Part shown: one piece after another, positions 26,281 to 34,925 of the stretch
Position numbering within the stretch: the first letter of the stretch is position 1
How the letters are laid out: every line of letters starts with the position of its first letter
Source of the DNA: Brachybacterium fresconis
GTDB lineage: Bacteria > Actinomycetota > Actinomycetes > Actinomycetales > Dermabacteraceae
NCBI RefSeq assembly: GCF_017876515.1
Contig: NZ_JAGIOC010000001.1
Span: forward strand, 620,001-684,000
Length of the DNA stretch: 64,000 nt
Reading direction: 5' to 3'
Notes under the pieces: generated by a model
Seen by the model: the letters and a program-made list of their open reading frames with translations, nothing else
The model's database searches: none
What the model was told of the DNA's origin: nothing
Made by a program: the position numbers and the translations under genes

Positions 26281-26374
26281 CCCGCGGCGACCTCGACCGA
26301 TCGGGGCCATGCCTCGGCCGTCCCCGGTATACGGTGACGGGACCCCAGCTCTCGACGAAGGAGGCGACCATCCG

Positions 26375-27838
26375 ATGTCCTCATCCGATCCGCAGCACGG
26401 GGACGGAGCGGCATCCGTCCAGCGTCTGAACCCCAAGGTCGTCGCGATCAGCGTGGCCGCGGCCGTCGGAGGCTTCCTCTTCGGCTTCGACACGTCGGTC
26501 ATCAACGGCGCTGTCGATGCGCTGTCCGAGGAGTTCACCCTCGGCTCCGGTCTGACCGGTTTCGCCGTCTCCTCCGCACTGGTCGGCAGTGCGGTCGGCG
26601 CCTGGTTCGCCGGCAGCCTCTCCAGCCGGTACGGCCGTGTGAAGGTGATGGTGATCGCCGCGACCCTCTTCTTCGTCTCGGCGCTCGGCTCCGGCCTCGC
26701 CACCGGGGTATGGGACCTGATCGCCTGGCGCGTGCTCGGTGGCCTCGGCGTCGGGGCGGCCAGCATCATCGCCCCGGCCTACATCGCCGAGGTGGCCCCG
26801 GCAAAGTACCGCGGTCGCCTCGGCTCGCTCCAGCAGCTGTCGATCGTGTTGGGCATCTTCGCAGCATTGCTGTCCAACGCCGTGCTCGCGAACGTCGCCG
26901 GCGGCGCCTCGAGCACCCTCTGGCTCGGTGTGCCCGCCTGGCGGTGGATGTTCCTGATCGAGGCGATCCCCGCCGTCTTCTACGGCGTGTTCGCGCTGAA
27001 GCTGCCGGAGTCGCCGCGTTTCCTGGTCGCGAACGGGAAACTCGACGAGGCATCCCGCGTTCTGTACCGGTTCACCGGCGAGCTCGACGTGAACCTGAAG
27101 ATCGAGCAGATCCGCAGCTCGCTGGAACGTGAGCAGCGGGAGACTCTCCGGGACCTCCTCGGGAACCGGTTCGGGCTGAGGCCGATCGTGTGGGTCGGGA
27201 TCCTCCTGGCCGCGCTTCAGCAGCTGCTGGGCATCAACGTGATCTTCTACTATTCCACGACGCTGTGGCAGTCGGTCGGATTCGACGAGTCCCAGGCGTT
27301 CTTGACCAGCACGATCACGTCGGTGATCAATATTCTCGCCACCATCGTGGCCATCGTGCTGGTGGACCGGGTGGGGCGCCGACCCATGCTCCTGATCGGC
27401 TCGGGAGGTACCACGATCTCCCTGGCGGCGATGGCATTCGCCTTCTCCTTCGCCGAGGGCTCGGGAGAGGCCGTCTCGCTCCCGGATCCTTGGTCCACGG
27501 TCGCCCTGATCGGCGCGAACGCGTTCGTGGTGTTCTTCGCGACCACCTGGGGGCCGATCATGTGGGTGATGCTCGGCGAGATGTTCCCCAACCGCATCCG
27601 TGCATCGGCGCTGGCGGTCGCCGGCGCCACCCAGTGGCTCGCGAACTTCCTGGTCTCCACGACCTTCCCCGCCATGTCCCAGATCGGGCTCACCTTCTCC
27701 TATTCGATCTACGCCGTCTTCGCGGCGATCTCGTTCGTCTTCGTGGTGCGCCTGCTGCCGGAGACGAAGGGGATCGAGCTCGAGGACATGGACGATCTGG
27801 ATGTCCGGGGCAGCAGAAGGGCGGGCCCCGGCTCCTGA
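26375..27838 (+). CDS. Sugar porter family MFS transporter
   Basis: A proton-linked or facilitative sugar uptake permease. The 487-residue, 12-helix protein has the family signatures FGFDTSVINGAVDAL, RYGRVKVM, RVLGGLGVGAASIIAPAYI, PESPRFL, the central QQLLGINVIFYYS, DRVGRRPMLL and PETKGIELEDM. GGAGG lies 11-12 nt upstream of the ATG. It is likely monocistronic and ends in a hairpin shared with the convergent tkt. The sugar is not predictable. Confidence 0.92.
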   Translation: MSSSDPQHGDGAASVQRLNPKVVAISVAAAVGGFLFGFDTSVINGAVDALSEEFTLGSGLTGFAVSSALVGSAVGAWFAGSLSSRYGRVKVMVIAATLFFVSALGSGLATGVWDLIAWRVLGGLGVGAASIIAPAYIAEVAPAKYRGRLGSLQQLSIVLGIFAALLSNAVLANVAGGASSTLWLGVPAWRWMFLIEAIPAVFYGVFALKLPESPRFLVANGKLDEASRVLYRFTGELDVNLKIEQIRSSLEREQRETLRDLLGNRFGLRPIVWVGILLAALQQLLGINVIFYYSTTLWQSVGFDESQAFLTSTITSVINILATIVAIVLVDRVGRRPMLLIGSGGTTISLAAMAFAFSFAEGSGEAVSLPDPWSTVALIGANAFVVFFATTWGPIMWVMLGEMFPNRIRASALAVAGATQWLANFLVSTTFPAMSQIGLTFSYSIYAVFAAISFVFVVRLLPETKGIELEDMDDLDVRGSRRAGPGS

Positions 27839-27855
27839 ATACCGGTGGCCCGCCC
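27819..27855. terminator. Hairpin at the sugar porter gene end
   Basis: GGGCGGGCC (27819-27827) pairs perfectly with 27847-27855, with inner CCGG/CCGG pairing. The stop codon lies in the loop. It can serve both convergent genes. Confidence 0.65.
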
Positions 27856-27893
27856 CTCGTGCGGCTGTCGCCGTCGTCGGCAGGGCCGAGCGC

Positions 27894-29759
27894 TCAGGCC
27901 TCCAGCAGGCTGCGGGCCGCGCCCGCGATGTGCGCGGCGTCGATCCCGGCCCAGTCCAGCAGCTCGGCGGGCGTTCCCGAGCCGGGCACGCCGTCCACGG
28001 CGAGGTGCTCGAGGTGGAGGTCCTGGATGCTCTCCTGGGCGAGACCGGCGAGCACCGCGGCACCGAGTCCGCCCTCGGCGTGGTGGTCCTCGGCGACGAC
28101 CACCCGTCCACCGGTCGCCTCGACGGCGGCGCGGATGCCGTCGACGTCGATCGGCTTGACCGAGTAGGCGTCGATCACGCGGGCGCGGATGCCCTGCTCG
28201 GCGAGCGTCGCCGCGGCGGAGAGCGCCTGGTGCAGCGTGACGCCGGCGCCGATCAGGGTGACGTCATCGGACTCCGAGCTGACCAGCGTCTTGGAACCGC
28301 CGACAGGGAACTCCTCCCCCGCCTCGTACAGCACCGGGTAGCCGCCGCGCGTGGTGCGCAGGTAGCTGACCCCGGAGGTCGCGGCCATCTGCTCGACGAG
28401 CTTCGCCGTCGACGTCGCGTCGGAGGGGTACAGCACCGTCGAGCCCTGGAGGGCCGCGAACAGGGCGAGGTCCTCCAGGCCCATCTGGGAGGGGCCGTCG
28501 GCGCCGATCTCGACGCCGGCATGGGAGCCCACCATCCGCAGGTCCACCCGGGAGACGGGCGCCATCCGCAGGAAGTCCGCGGCGCGGGTGAGGAAGGCCG
28601 CGAAGGTGGAGGCGAAGGCGATGTGGCCGCGCACGGACAGCCCGGTGGCGGCCGCCACCAGCTGCTGCTCGGCGATGAACATCTCGAAGTACCGCTCGGG
28701 GAACTCCTCCACGAAGTCGCCGGTGCCGGTGGAGTTGGAGACCTCGCCGTCCAGGGCGACCACGCGGGGATCGGCGTGGCCCAGAGCGACCAGGGCCTTG
28801 CCGTAAGCCTTGCGGGTGGCGAGCTCCTCACCCTTGTCAAAAGTGGGCAGCTCGACCGGGCGGACCGCGGGCTCGGACCGGGTGACCTCGGGGGGCCGGG
28901 GGCCGCGCACCAGCAGGTCGCGCTCGCCGCCGAGCTCCTCGATCGCCGCCTTCTCCTCGTCCTCGGGAATCGGCTTGCCGTGCTTGTTCTCCTGGTCCTC
29001 GACCCCGGAGTAGCCCTTGCCCTTCACGGTGCGGGCGAGGATCACGATCGGGCGATCGCCGGGTGCATCGGCCTGGGCGAGGGCATCGTCGATCTGCTGG
29101 ATGTCGTGGCCGTCGATGATCACGGCGCGGGCCCCGAAGGCCTCCACCCGGGCGGCGTAGGCGTCGAGGTCCCAGCCGAGCTCGGTGGGCCCGCGCTGGC
29201 CGAGACGGTTGACGTCGACGATGGTGACGAGGTTGGTGAGGGAGTAGTGGGAGGCCTTGTCCAGCGCCTCCCAGATGGACCCCTCGGCCATCTCGCTGTC
29301 CCCGCACAGGACCCACACGCGGTAGGGGGCCTGCTCGAGGTGCTTGCCGGACAGGGCGACGCCGACGCCGTCGGGCAGACCCTGGCCGAGGGAGCCGGTG
29401 GCGACGTCGACCCAGGGCAGCACCGGGGTGGGGTGACCCTCCAGGCGCTGGTCGAAACGGCGATAACCGGTCATCAGCTCCTCGTCGGAGACGACGCCGA
29501 CCGCCTTGTACACGGCGTACAGCAGCGGCGAGGCGTGGCCCTTGGAGAAGATGAGGTGGTCGTTGCCGTCGGCCGCGGGGTCGTCCCAGTCGTAGCGCAG
29601 GTGGCGGGAGACCAGGGTGGCCAGCAGGTCGGCGGCCGACATGCTGGAGGTGGGGTGCCCGGACCCGGCGGAGGTGGAGGCGCGGACGGAGTCGACGCGC
29701 AGCTGCGCGGCGAGCTCGGGGATCTGTGAGAGGTCGAGCCCCTCGTGCATGGTGGACAT
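27894..29759 (-). CDS. tkt: Transketolase
   Basis: Thiamine-diphosphate enzyme of the pentose phosphate pathway that transfers two-carbon units between sugars. The 621-residue product is of the shorter animal/archaeal-like type. It has GSGHPTSSMSAADLLATL, GHASPLLYAVYK, the ThDP/metal motif GDSEMAEGSIWEALD with downstream VDVNRLGQ, the pyrimidine-domain IAEQQLVAAATGL, and a C-terminal transketolase domain with VIDAYSVKPID. The ATG has AAGGAG 7-8 nt upstream; an in-frame ATG three codons later is possible. Confidence 0.95.
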   Translation of the reverse strand: MSTMHEGLDLSQIPELAAQLRVDSVRASTSAGSGHPTSSMSAADLLATLVSRHLRYDWDDPAADGNDHLIFSKGHASPLLYAVYKAVGVVSDEELMTGYRRFDQRLEGHPTPVLPWVDVATGSLGQGLPDGVGVALSGKHLEQAPYRVWVLCGDSEMAEGSIWEALDKASHYSLTNLVTIVDVNRLGQRGPTELGWDLDAYAARVEAFGARAVIIDGHDIQQIDDALAQADAPGDRPIVILARTVKGKGYSGVEDQENKHGKPIPEDEEKAAIEELGGERDLLVRGPRPPEVTRSEPAVRPVELPTFDKGEELATRKAYGKALVALGHADPRVVALDGEVSNSTGTGDFVEEFPERYFEMFIAEQQLVAAATGLSVRGHIAFASTFAAFLTRAADFLRMAPVSRVDLRMVGSHAGVEIGADGPSQMGLEDLALFAALQGSTVLYPSDATSTAKLVEQMAATSGVSYLRTTRGGYPVLYEAGEEFPVGGSKTLVSSESDDVTLIGAGVTLHQALSAAATLAEQGIRARVIDAYSVKPIDVDGIRAAVEATGGRVVVAEDHHAEGGLGAAVLAGLAQESIQDLHLEHLAVDGVPGSGTPAELLDWAGIDAAHIAGAARSLLEA

Positions 29760-29893
29760 GGACTGCTCCTTCCCGGATCCCGGTGGCGCAGGGGCGCGTC
29801 GGCGGATCCGTGGCTCGTCGTCCGGTGTTGCCCCCACCCTAGGAAGGTCCGGGGCGGCGTGCCAAGGACCGGGAGCGACCGAGCGGTCCCGTC

Positions 29894-30691
29894 TCAGTCC
29901 CCGAGACCGCCGAGGTCGTGGGCCCGCACCGTCACCGCGTGATCGCATCCGGCGGCCGTGCCGCCGGCGCGGAGGATCTCGGGGATGAACTCCTCGGGCG
30001 CGGGGTGGTCGGTGACGTGCTGGAGGTAGGCCTCGTGGGCGCTCAGGGAGGCGACCGCGGCCTGCACGTGCCCGGCGGAGACCGCCTTGGCGTGGGTCGG
30101 CTCGGGGTGGCCGAGGACCAGCAGGGCCCGTGCGGACCAGGGCTCGAGCCCCTCCTGCTCGCGCAGCTCGCGGAACACCCAGGGGTTGGCGGCGTCACGG
30201 GTGCCGTCCGCCGCGCTGATCCCGGCGGCCCGGTGGTCGGCCTGGTTGAGCGAGCCGTAGGCCTCCAGGTCGAAGTTGGCCGTCAGCACGAGGTCAGGGC
30301 GCACCTGGCGGACCGCCCGGGCGATGTCCCGGCGCAGGGCGAGGGTCGCCTCCAGCATGCCGTCGGGGTGCTCGAGGATCCGCAGGTCCCTCACGCCGAC
30401 GATCTCGCAGGCGCGGTGCTGCTCCCGGGCGCGCAGCGGGGCGACGATCGCGGGGTCCTCGGCCATCCCGGCCTCGCCGCGGGTCAGCAGCAGATAGGTC
30501 ACCTCGACCCCGGCCTCGGTCCAGGCGCGCACGGCGGCGGAGGCGCCGTACTCCATGTCGTCGGGGTGGGCGACGACGCACAGCACCCGTTCGATGCCCT
30601 CCTCGGGCAGGGCGGGCAGGACAGTGGGGGCGGCGGGCTCCGACGCAGCGGACGAGCCGGACGAGCCGGACTCAGCGGATGCGGAACTCAT
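29894..30691 (-). CDS. PIG-L family zinc deacetylase
   Basis: LmbE-like deacetylases remove N-acetyl groups from GlcNAc-type substrates; in actinobacteria the family includes MshB and Mca of mycothiol metabolism. The 265-residue product has the zinc motif VVAHPDDMEYG and a second ligand site in NQADHRAAG. The N-terminal 30 residues are low-complexity Ser/Ala/Glu. AGGAG lies 4 nt upstream of the chosen ATG, preferred over the GTG four codons earlier. It sits between a monooxygenase gene and tkt on one strand. The specific substrate is unassigned. Confidence 0.87.
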   Translation of the reverse strand: MSSASAESGSSGSSAASEPAAPTVLPALPEEGIERVLCVVAHPDDMEYGASAAVRAWTEAGVEVTYLLLTRGEAGMAEDPAIVAPLRAREQHRACEIVGVRDLRILEHPDGMLEATLALRRDIARAVRQVRPDLVLTANFDLEAYGSLNQADHRAAGISAADGTRDAANPWVFRELREQEGLEPWSARALLVLGHPEPTHAKAVSAGHVQAAVASLSAHEAYLQHVTDHPAPEEFIPEILRAGGTAAGCDHAVTVRAHDLGGLGD

Positions 30692-30721
30692 GGGACTCCT
30701 CACGGTGGGCCGAACTCCAGC

Positions 30722-31855
30722 CTACGCGGGAACGCTCTCCCGCTCGAAGGTCCTCAGCAGCGCGGTCACGGCGGCGCGCCCGGCGCGGTTGGCGCCGATG
30801 GTCGAGGCGCTGGGGCCGTAGCCGAGCAGATGGATGCGCGGGTCCTCCTCTGCTGCGGTGCCGTCCAGGGCGATCCCGCCCAACTCTCCGCGCAGGCCGA
30901 GCGTCCGCAGGTGGCGCAGCTCGTGGCGGAAGCCGGTGGCCCACAGGATCGCATCCAGCTCGGTGACGGTGCCGTCGGCCTCCACCACCCCGGCCTCCGT
31001 GATCCGCTCGAACATCGGACGCCGCCGGAGGATCCCGCGGCGCTCGGCCTCCCGCAGCGCCGGCGTCCATCGCAGGCCCGTGTTCGAGACGACGGAGCCG
31101 ACGGGAAGGCCCTGGCGGACCTGGTCGATCACTCCGGCGATGACCTGCCGACCGGCCTCCTCGGTGAATTCGCCCTCCTCGAAGACCGGCTCGCGCCGGG
31201 TGTACCAGAAGGTCTCGCCGACCGCGGCGATCTCCTGGAGGAAGCCCAGAGCGCTGATGCCGCCGCCGACGACGGCGACCCGCTGCCCGGCGAAGTCCTC
31301 GGCGCGGACGTACTCGACGGTGTGCAGCTGCCGGCCGCGGAAGGAGGCGGCTCCCGGGAGGGCGGGGACGAAGGGTCGGGTCCAGGTGCCGGTGGCGCTG
31401 AGCACGGCGCGGGTGCGGATCGGGGCGCGCCGGGCGCCGTCCGGGCCGACGGAGTGGACCAGCAGCGGGGTCGGTGAAGGGTCCACGGCCGGGTCCGCGG
31501 GCAGCTCGGCGGCACCGACCGCGGCCGGATCATCCTCGACCAGCGTCACCCGCACCGGGCGCTCGACGGGGATCTCGAAGCGCTCCTCGAAGTCCGCGAA
31601 GTAGGCGGGGACGGCGCGGTTCGCCGGCGCGGCGGCGTCGGCGTCCACCTCGGGCATGCCGGGCAGCTCCCGGATCCCGTTGACCGTCGCCATGGTGAGG
31701 CTGTCCCAGCGGTGGCGCCAGGCGCCGCCGGGCCCGCCCTCCGCGTCCAGGATCACGAACTCCAGGCCGCGCCGGCGCAGGTGGTAGGCGGCAGACAGTC
31801 CCGCCTGGCCGGCGCCGATCACCACCACGTCGGTGGTGCGCACAGAGGTCTCCAT
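30722..31855 (-). CDS. FAD-dependent flavin monooxygenase-like oxidoreductase
   Basis: The 377-residue protein has an N-terminal FAD-binding motif VVVIGAGQAGLSAAYHL and a second NADPH-binding Rossmann motif VAVVGGGISALGFL, the two-dinucleotide layout of bacterial flavin monooxygenases and CzcO-like proteins. A late ILWATGFRHEL matches the family ATG motif. The substrate is unknown. It is 49 bp downstream of metY and 30 bp upstream of the PIG-L gene, so the three may be one transcript. Confidence 0.85.
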   Translation of the reverse strand: METSVRTTDVVVIGAGQAGLSAAYHLRRRGLEFVILDAEGGPGGAWRHRWDSLTMATVNGIRELPGMPEVDADAAAPANRAVPAYFADFEERFEIPVERPVRVTLVEDDPAAVGAAELPADPAVDPSPTPLLVHSVGPDGARRAPIRTRAVLSATGTWTRPFVPALPGAASFRGRQLHTVEYVRAEDFAGQRVAVVGGGISALGFLQEIAAVGETFWYTRREPVFEEGEFTEEAGRQVIAGVIDQVRQGLPVGSVVSNTGLRWTPALREAERRGILRRRPMFERITEAGVVEADGTVTELDAILWATGFRHELRHLRTLGLRGELGGIALDGTAAEEDPRIHLLGYGPSASTIGANRAGRAAVTALLRTFERESVPA

Positions 31856-31904
31856 ACCCGGGGAACCAGCCCGGCGGCGGGAATGTTCCGCGGCGGGACC
31901 GGGA

Positions 31905-33227
31905 TCACCCCCGAACGGCGACGACGGGGTCGGCGCCGGCGAGCGGCCCCGTCACGGCCCGTGCGGCGGCGAGTCCCCGCTCGAGGTCGGCCGAGAGGTC
32001 CTCGAGGTCCTCGAGTCCGATGCTCAGCCGGACGGTGCCGGGGCCGACGCCGCAGGCGCGGCGCTGGGTCTCGCTGAGGTGGCAGTGGGTGGTGGTGGCG
32101 GGGTGGCAGACGAGCGAGCGGGCGTCACCGATGTTCACCGCGAGGGTGAACAGCTCCAGCGCGTCGCAGAAGGCCGCGGCGGCCTCCTCCGACCCGGCCA
32201 GATCGATGGAGAACACTCCGCCGGTGCCGCGGGGGAAGTCCCGCTCGGCGAGGTGGGCGTCGGGCCGCCCCGGGATGGTGGGGTGGTCGACGCGGACCAC
32301 GCCCTCGCTGCCGTGCAGGCGGCCGGCGAGGGCGGCGGCGTCGGCACTGATCTTGCGCATCCGCAGGTCGAGGGTCTCGATGCCCACCAGGATCTGCTGG
32401 GCGCTGGCGGCGGGCAGAGCGGCACCGAAGTCGGTGACGTACTTGGAGCGGGCGTAGGCCAGCAGGCCGGAGCCGCCGCGGTCGTATTCATCGGCGAAGG
32501 TGACGCCGAAACGGGCGTTGGGGGTGGTCAGGCGCGGCCAGCGGTCCGGACATCGCCGGGGGTCGAAGGAGCCGGTGTCGACGATGACGCCGCCGAGGGT
32601 GGTGCCGTGGCCGCACAGGTGCTTGGTGGCGGAGTGGACGACCACGTCGGCCCCGTGCTCGCCGGGCCGGTGCAGGGCGGGGCCGGCGAGGGTGGCATCG
32701 ACGACGACGGGGACGTCGCGGGCATGGGCGAGGGCGCTGATCGCCGGGAGGTCCACCAGCTGCGCGCCGGGGTTCGCGATCGACTCCACGAGCACGGCGC
32801 GGGTGGCGGGGGTGATCGCCCGCTCCCAGGCGCCGAGGTCCCAGGGGTCGACGACCGTGCAGGTCACTCCGAGATCGGCGAGGGTGTCGCCGAGGAACTC
32901 GGTGGTGCCGCCGTACAGCAGCTGCGAGGCGACGACGTGGCTTCCCGGGGCGAGCAGCGCGCACAGGGCGATGGTGGTGGCGGCCTGGCCGCTGGCCACG
33001 GCGATCGCCCCGGTCCCGCCCTCCAGGGCGGCCATCCGCTGTTCGAGCACGGCGGTGGTGGGGTTGCCCGAGCGCGAATAGGCGTAGCCCGAGCTGCGCC
33101 GGGCGAAGAGGTCCTTGAGCGAGGCGTGGTCCTCATGGGCGTAGGCGGTGGAGGCGTAGACGGGCGGCGTCAGCGCGCCATGCATGTCGTCCGCTCTCCA
33201 GCCGGCGTGGATCGCTGCAGTGCTCAC
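31905..33227 (-). CDS. metY: O-acetylhomoserine aminocarboxypropyltransferase-like PLP enzyme
   Basis: Cys/Met-metabolism PLP enzyme; MetY makes homocysteine directly from O-acetylhomoserine and sulfide. The 440-residue product has YSRSGNPTTAVLEQRMAALEGG, the cofactor loop ASGQAATT, and the PLP lysine in HSATKHLCGHGTTLGG. It also has a MetY-style insertion before the C-terminal domain and CHPATTTHCHL near the end. The GTG at 33227 with GGGAGG just upstream is chosen over an ATG 16 codons earlier. Cystathionine synthase/lyase paralogues are related, but length and the insertion favour MetY. Confidence 0.88.
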   Translation of the reverse strand: MSTAAIHAGWRADDMHGALTPPVYASTAYAHEDHASLKDLFARRSSGYAYSRSGNPTTAVLEQRMAALEGGTGAIAVASGQAATTIALCALLAPGSHVVASQLLYGGTTEFLGDTLADLGVTCTVVDPWDLGAWERAITPATRAVLVESIANPGAQLVDLPAISALAHARDVPVVVDATLAGPALHRPGEHGADVVVHSATKHLCGHGTTLGGVIVDTGSFDPRRCPDRWPRLTTPNARFGVTFADEYDRGGSGLLAYARSKYVTDFGAALPAASAQQILVGIETLDLRMRKISADAAALAGRLHGSEGVVRVDHPTIPGRPDAHLAERDFPRGTGGVFSIDLAGSEEAAAAFCDALELFTLAVNIGDARSLVCHPATTTHCHLSETQRRACGVGPGTVRLSIGLEDLEDLSADLERGLAAARAVTGPLAGADPVVAVRG

Positions 33228-33319
33228 GTGGCCTCCCGGGGCAGATGTCGAGGATGCGGGCAACGGCCCCAGCATGGGTCGCGCTCCGGGGAGGGGGCGA
33301 GGTCTGTGACGAACTGTGG

Positions 33320-33985
33320 CTAGGCGGCCGGCGTCCCGTCGGCCGCCCAGATGCCGGAGGTCCCGCGGCGGTGGGAGCCGACGAGATGGGTGTCGACCAG
33401 GCCGAGCGCCTCCATCAGCGCGAACATCGTCGTCGGCCCGACGAACCGGAAGCCGTGGCGCTTCAGCTCCTTCGCCAGGGCACGGGACTCCGTGCTGGTG
33501 GTGGGCACCTCACCGGCCGCGGCGGGGACCGGGGTGCGCTGGGGGCGGTAGGACCAGACCAGCTGCCCGAGATCGCTGCCAGGGCCGAGATCGCCGCGGG
33601 CCCCGAGACCGGTCGCAGTGCGCAGGGCGATGGTGGCGCGGGCGTTGGCGATGGTCGCCTCGATCTTGCCGCGGTGGCGGATGATCCCGGTGTCGGCCAG
33701 CAGAGCCTCGACATCGGCGGCGTCGTAAGCGGCCACGGCGTCCACGTCGAAGCCGGCGAAGGCGCGGCGGAACCCTTCCCGGCGGCGAAGGATCGTCGCC
33801 CAGGAGAGCCCGGACTGGAAGCCTTCCAGAGCGAGGCGCTCGAACACCCCGTGCTCGTCGCGGACGGGCAGGCCCCATTCGGTGTCGTAGTAGCTGCGCA
33901 GGTCCTCGTGGACGGCGGCCCACCGCGGGCGGGCCAGGCCGTCCGGACCGACCACAAGATCGGAGTCATCCCCGTTCTCAGTCAT
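33320..33985 (-). CDS. tag: DNA-3-methyladenine glycosylase I (Tag), zinc ligands mostly absent
   Basis: Tag removes 3-methyladenine from alkylated DNA. The 221-residue protein aligns over the whole family: YYDTEWGLPV, LEGFQSGLSWATILRRRE (catalytic Glu retained), IIRHRGKIEATIANA, VWSYRP, LKRHGFRFVGPTT and VDTHLVGSH. The usual zinc-snap ligands are largely replaced: the N-terminal CxW is RPRW, the His of YHD is Tyr (YYD), and the Cys after DHVVG is Ser; one C-terminal His remains. The ATG overlaps the siderophore-interacting protein gene end by 8 bp. It may be a zinc-free Tag or functionally altered. Confidence 0.88.
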   Translation of the reverse strand: MTENGDDSDLVVGPDGLARPRWAAVHEDLRSYYDTEWGLPVRDEHGVFERLALEGFQSGLSWATILRRREGFRRAFAGFDVDAVAAYDAADVEALLADTGIIRHRGKIEATIANARATIALRTATGLGARGDLGPGSDLGQLVWSYRPQRTPVPAAAGEVPTTSTESRALAKELKRHGFRFVGPTTMFALMEALGLVDTHLVGSHRRGTSGIWAADGTPAA

Positions 33986-34844
33986 CGATCTTCCCGATGG
34001 GCTCGCGCTTCTCCGCCTGGAACTGGTCCTCGATGCGGCCCAGCGCCCAGTAGGCGGAGATCGAGATCTGGTCGCGCGCGATGCCGGCGTCCGTGACCAG
34101 GACGCGGCGCAGCTGCTTGGTCAGCGCCCGCTCGGCATGGCAGAACACCTGCAGGCCCGCGGTGGCCGAGAGGTCCAGCGCCGACACGGCCTCCAGCAGC
34201 CGCTCGCGCTGCCCGATCACCCAGCGCAGCTCGACGCCGGCGGGGTGAGGGAGCTCGAGCAGATCCTCCTCCTCGTCGAGCTGGAGGAGCACCAGGCCGG
34301 TGGCCGCCGGATCCATCGATTCCAGCGAGGCGGCGATCGCCGGCAGGGCGGCGTGGTCGCCGATCAGCAGATGCGAGGAGGCGGACTCCTCCGGCGTGTA
34401 GCCGCCGCCGGCGCCCATCAGGGCGATGCGGTCGCCCGGCTGCGCCTCGTCGGCCCACCGGGCGGCCGTGCCGCTGTCGGCCCCGTGACCGTGCAGCACG
34501 ACGTCGAGGTCCAGGCTCTGGGCCTCGTCGTCCCAATGGCGCACGGTGTAGGTGCGCCGCGCGGGCAGCAGCTCGGGGCTGTCCTCGCGCAGGGCGTCGA
34601 GGTCGAACGGGGGCTGCAGGCCGGAGGCCGGCTCGGGGATCAGCAGCTTGACGTAGGCGTCCGCATGGGTGTTGCGGTTCAGGTGCGCGTACTGCTCGCC
34701 GCCGACGGTCACGCGCAGCAGTCGCGGGGAGAGGCGGGTCTTGCCGCGGACCTCGAGCACGGCCTGCTTCCGCGGCTTCTTCGGCCCGCGCTGCGTCGTG
34801 GCGGCGGGAGGCGTCGGCGTGGACTGGGCAGTGGTGGTCTCCAT
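33978..34844 (-). CDS. Siderophore-interacting protein (FAD-binding ferric reductase family)
   Basis: SIP/ViuB-family flavoproteins reduce ferric siderophores in the cytoplasm using NAD(P)H. The 288-residue product has a basic N-terminus, the FAD-binding segment RRTYTVRHWDDEAQ (R-x-Y-T/S-x-R type), GDRIALMGAGGGY, and the SIP domain with LLIGDHAALPAI, a CHAERALTKQLRR segment and YWALGR. A TAATCT box lies 6 nt before the ATG, divergent from the next gene. No DtxR-type iron box is evident. Confidence 0.92.
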   Translation of the reverse strand: METTTAQSTPTPPAATTQRGPKKPRKQAVLEVRGKTRLSPRLLRVTVGGEQYAHLNRNTHADAYVKLLIPEPASGLQPPFDLDALREDSPELLPARRTYTVRHWDDEAQSLDLDVVLHGHGADSGTAARWADEAQPGDRIALMGAGGGYTPEESASSHLLIGDHAALPAIAASLESMDPAATGLVLLQLDEEEDLLELPHPAGVELRWVIGQRERLLEAVSALDLSATAGLQVFCHAERALTKQLRRVLVTDAGIARDQISISAYWALGRIEDQFQAEKREPIGKIDD

Positions 34845-34850
34845 CCCCTC

Positions 34851-34856
34851 AGATTA
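34851..34856 (-). promoter_or_regulatory. -10 box TAATCT of the siderophore-interacting protein gene (leaderless geometry)
   Basis: TAATCT on the minus strand is followed by 6 nt and the ATG. A TTTACG hexamer 16 nt further upstream is a possible -35. Confidence 0.55.
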
Positions 34857-34913
34857 CGCGACACCCGAGTTTCGTAAATGTCTCGACCGCCCATCGGACA
34901 GGCATCGGCCGTC

Positions 34914-34919
34914 TAGGCT
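34914..34919 (+). promoter_or_regulatory. -10 box TAGGCT of the phytoene-dehydrogenase-like gene (leaderless geometry)
   Basis: TAGGCT is followed by 6 nt and the ATG. It lies 57 bp from the oppositely oriented TAATCT box, forming a compact divergent promoter. Confidence 0.55.
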
Positions 34920-34925
34920 GGGACG

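Noticed and set aside
34857..34913. Iron-regulator (DtxR/IdeR) box between the siderophore-interacting protein gene and its divergent partner
   Set aside because: No match to the TTAGGTTAGGCTAACCTAA-type palindrome is visible.
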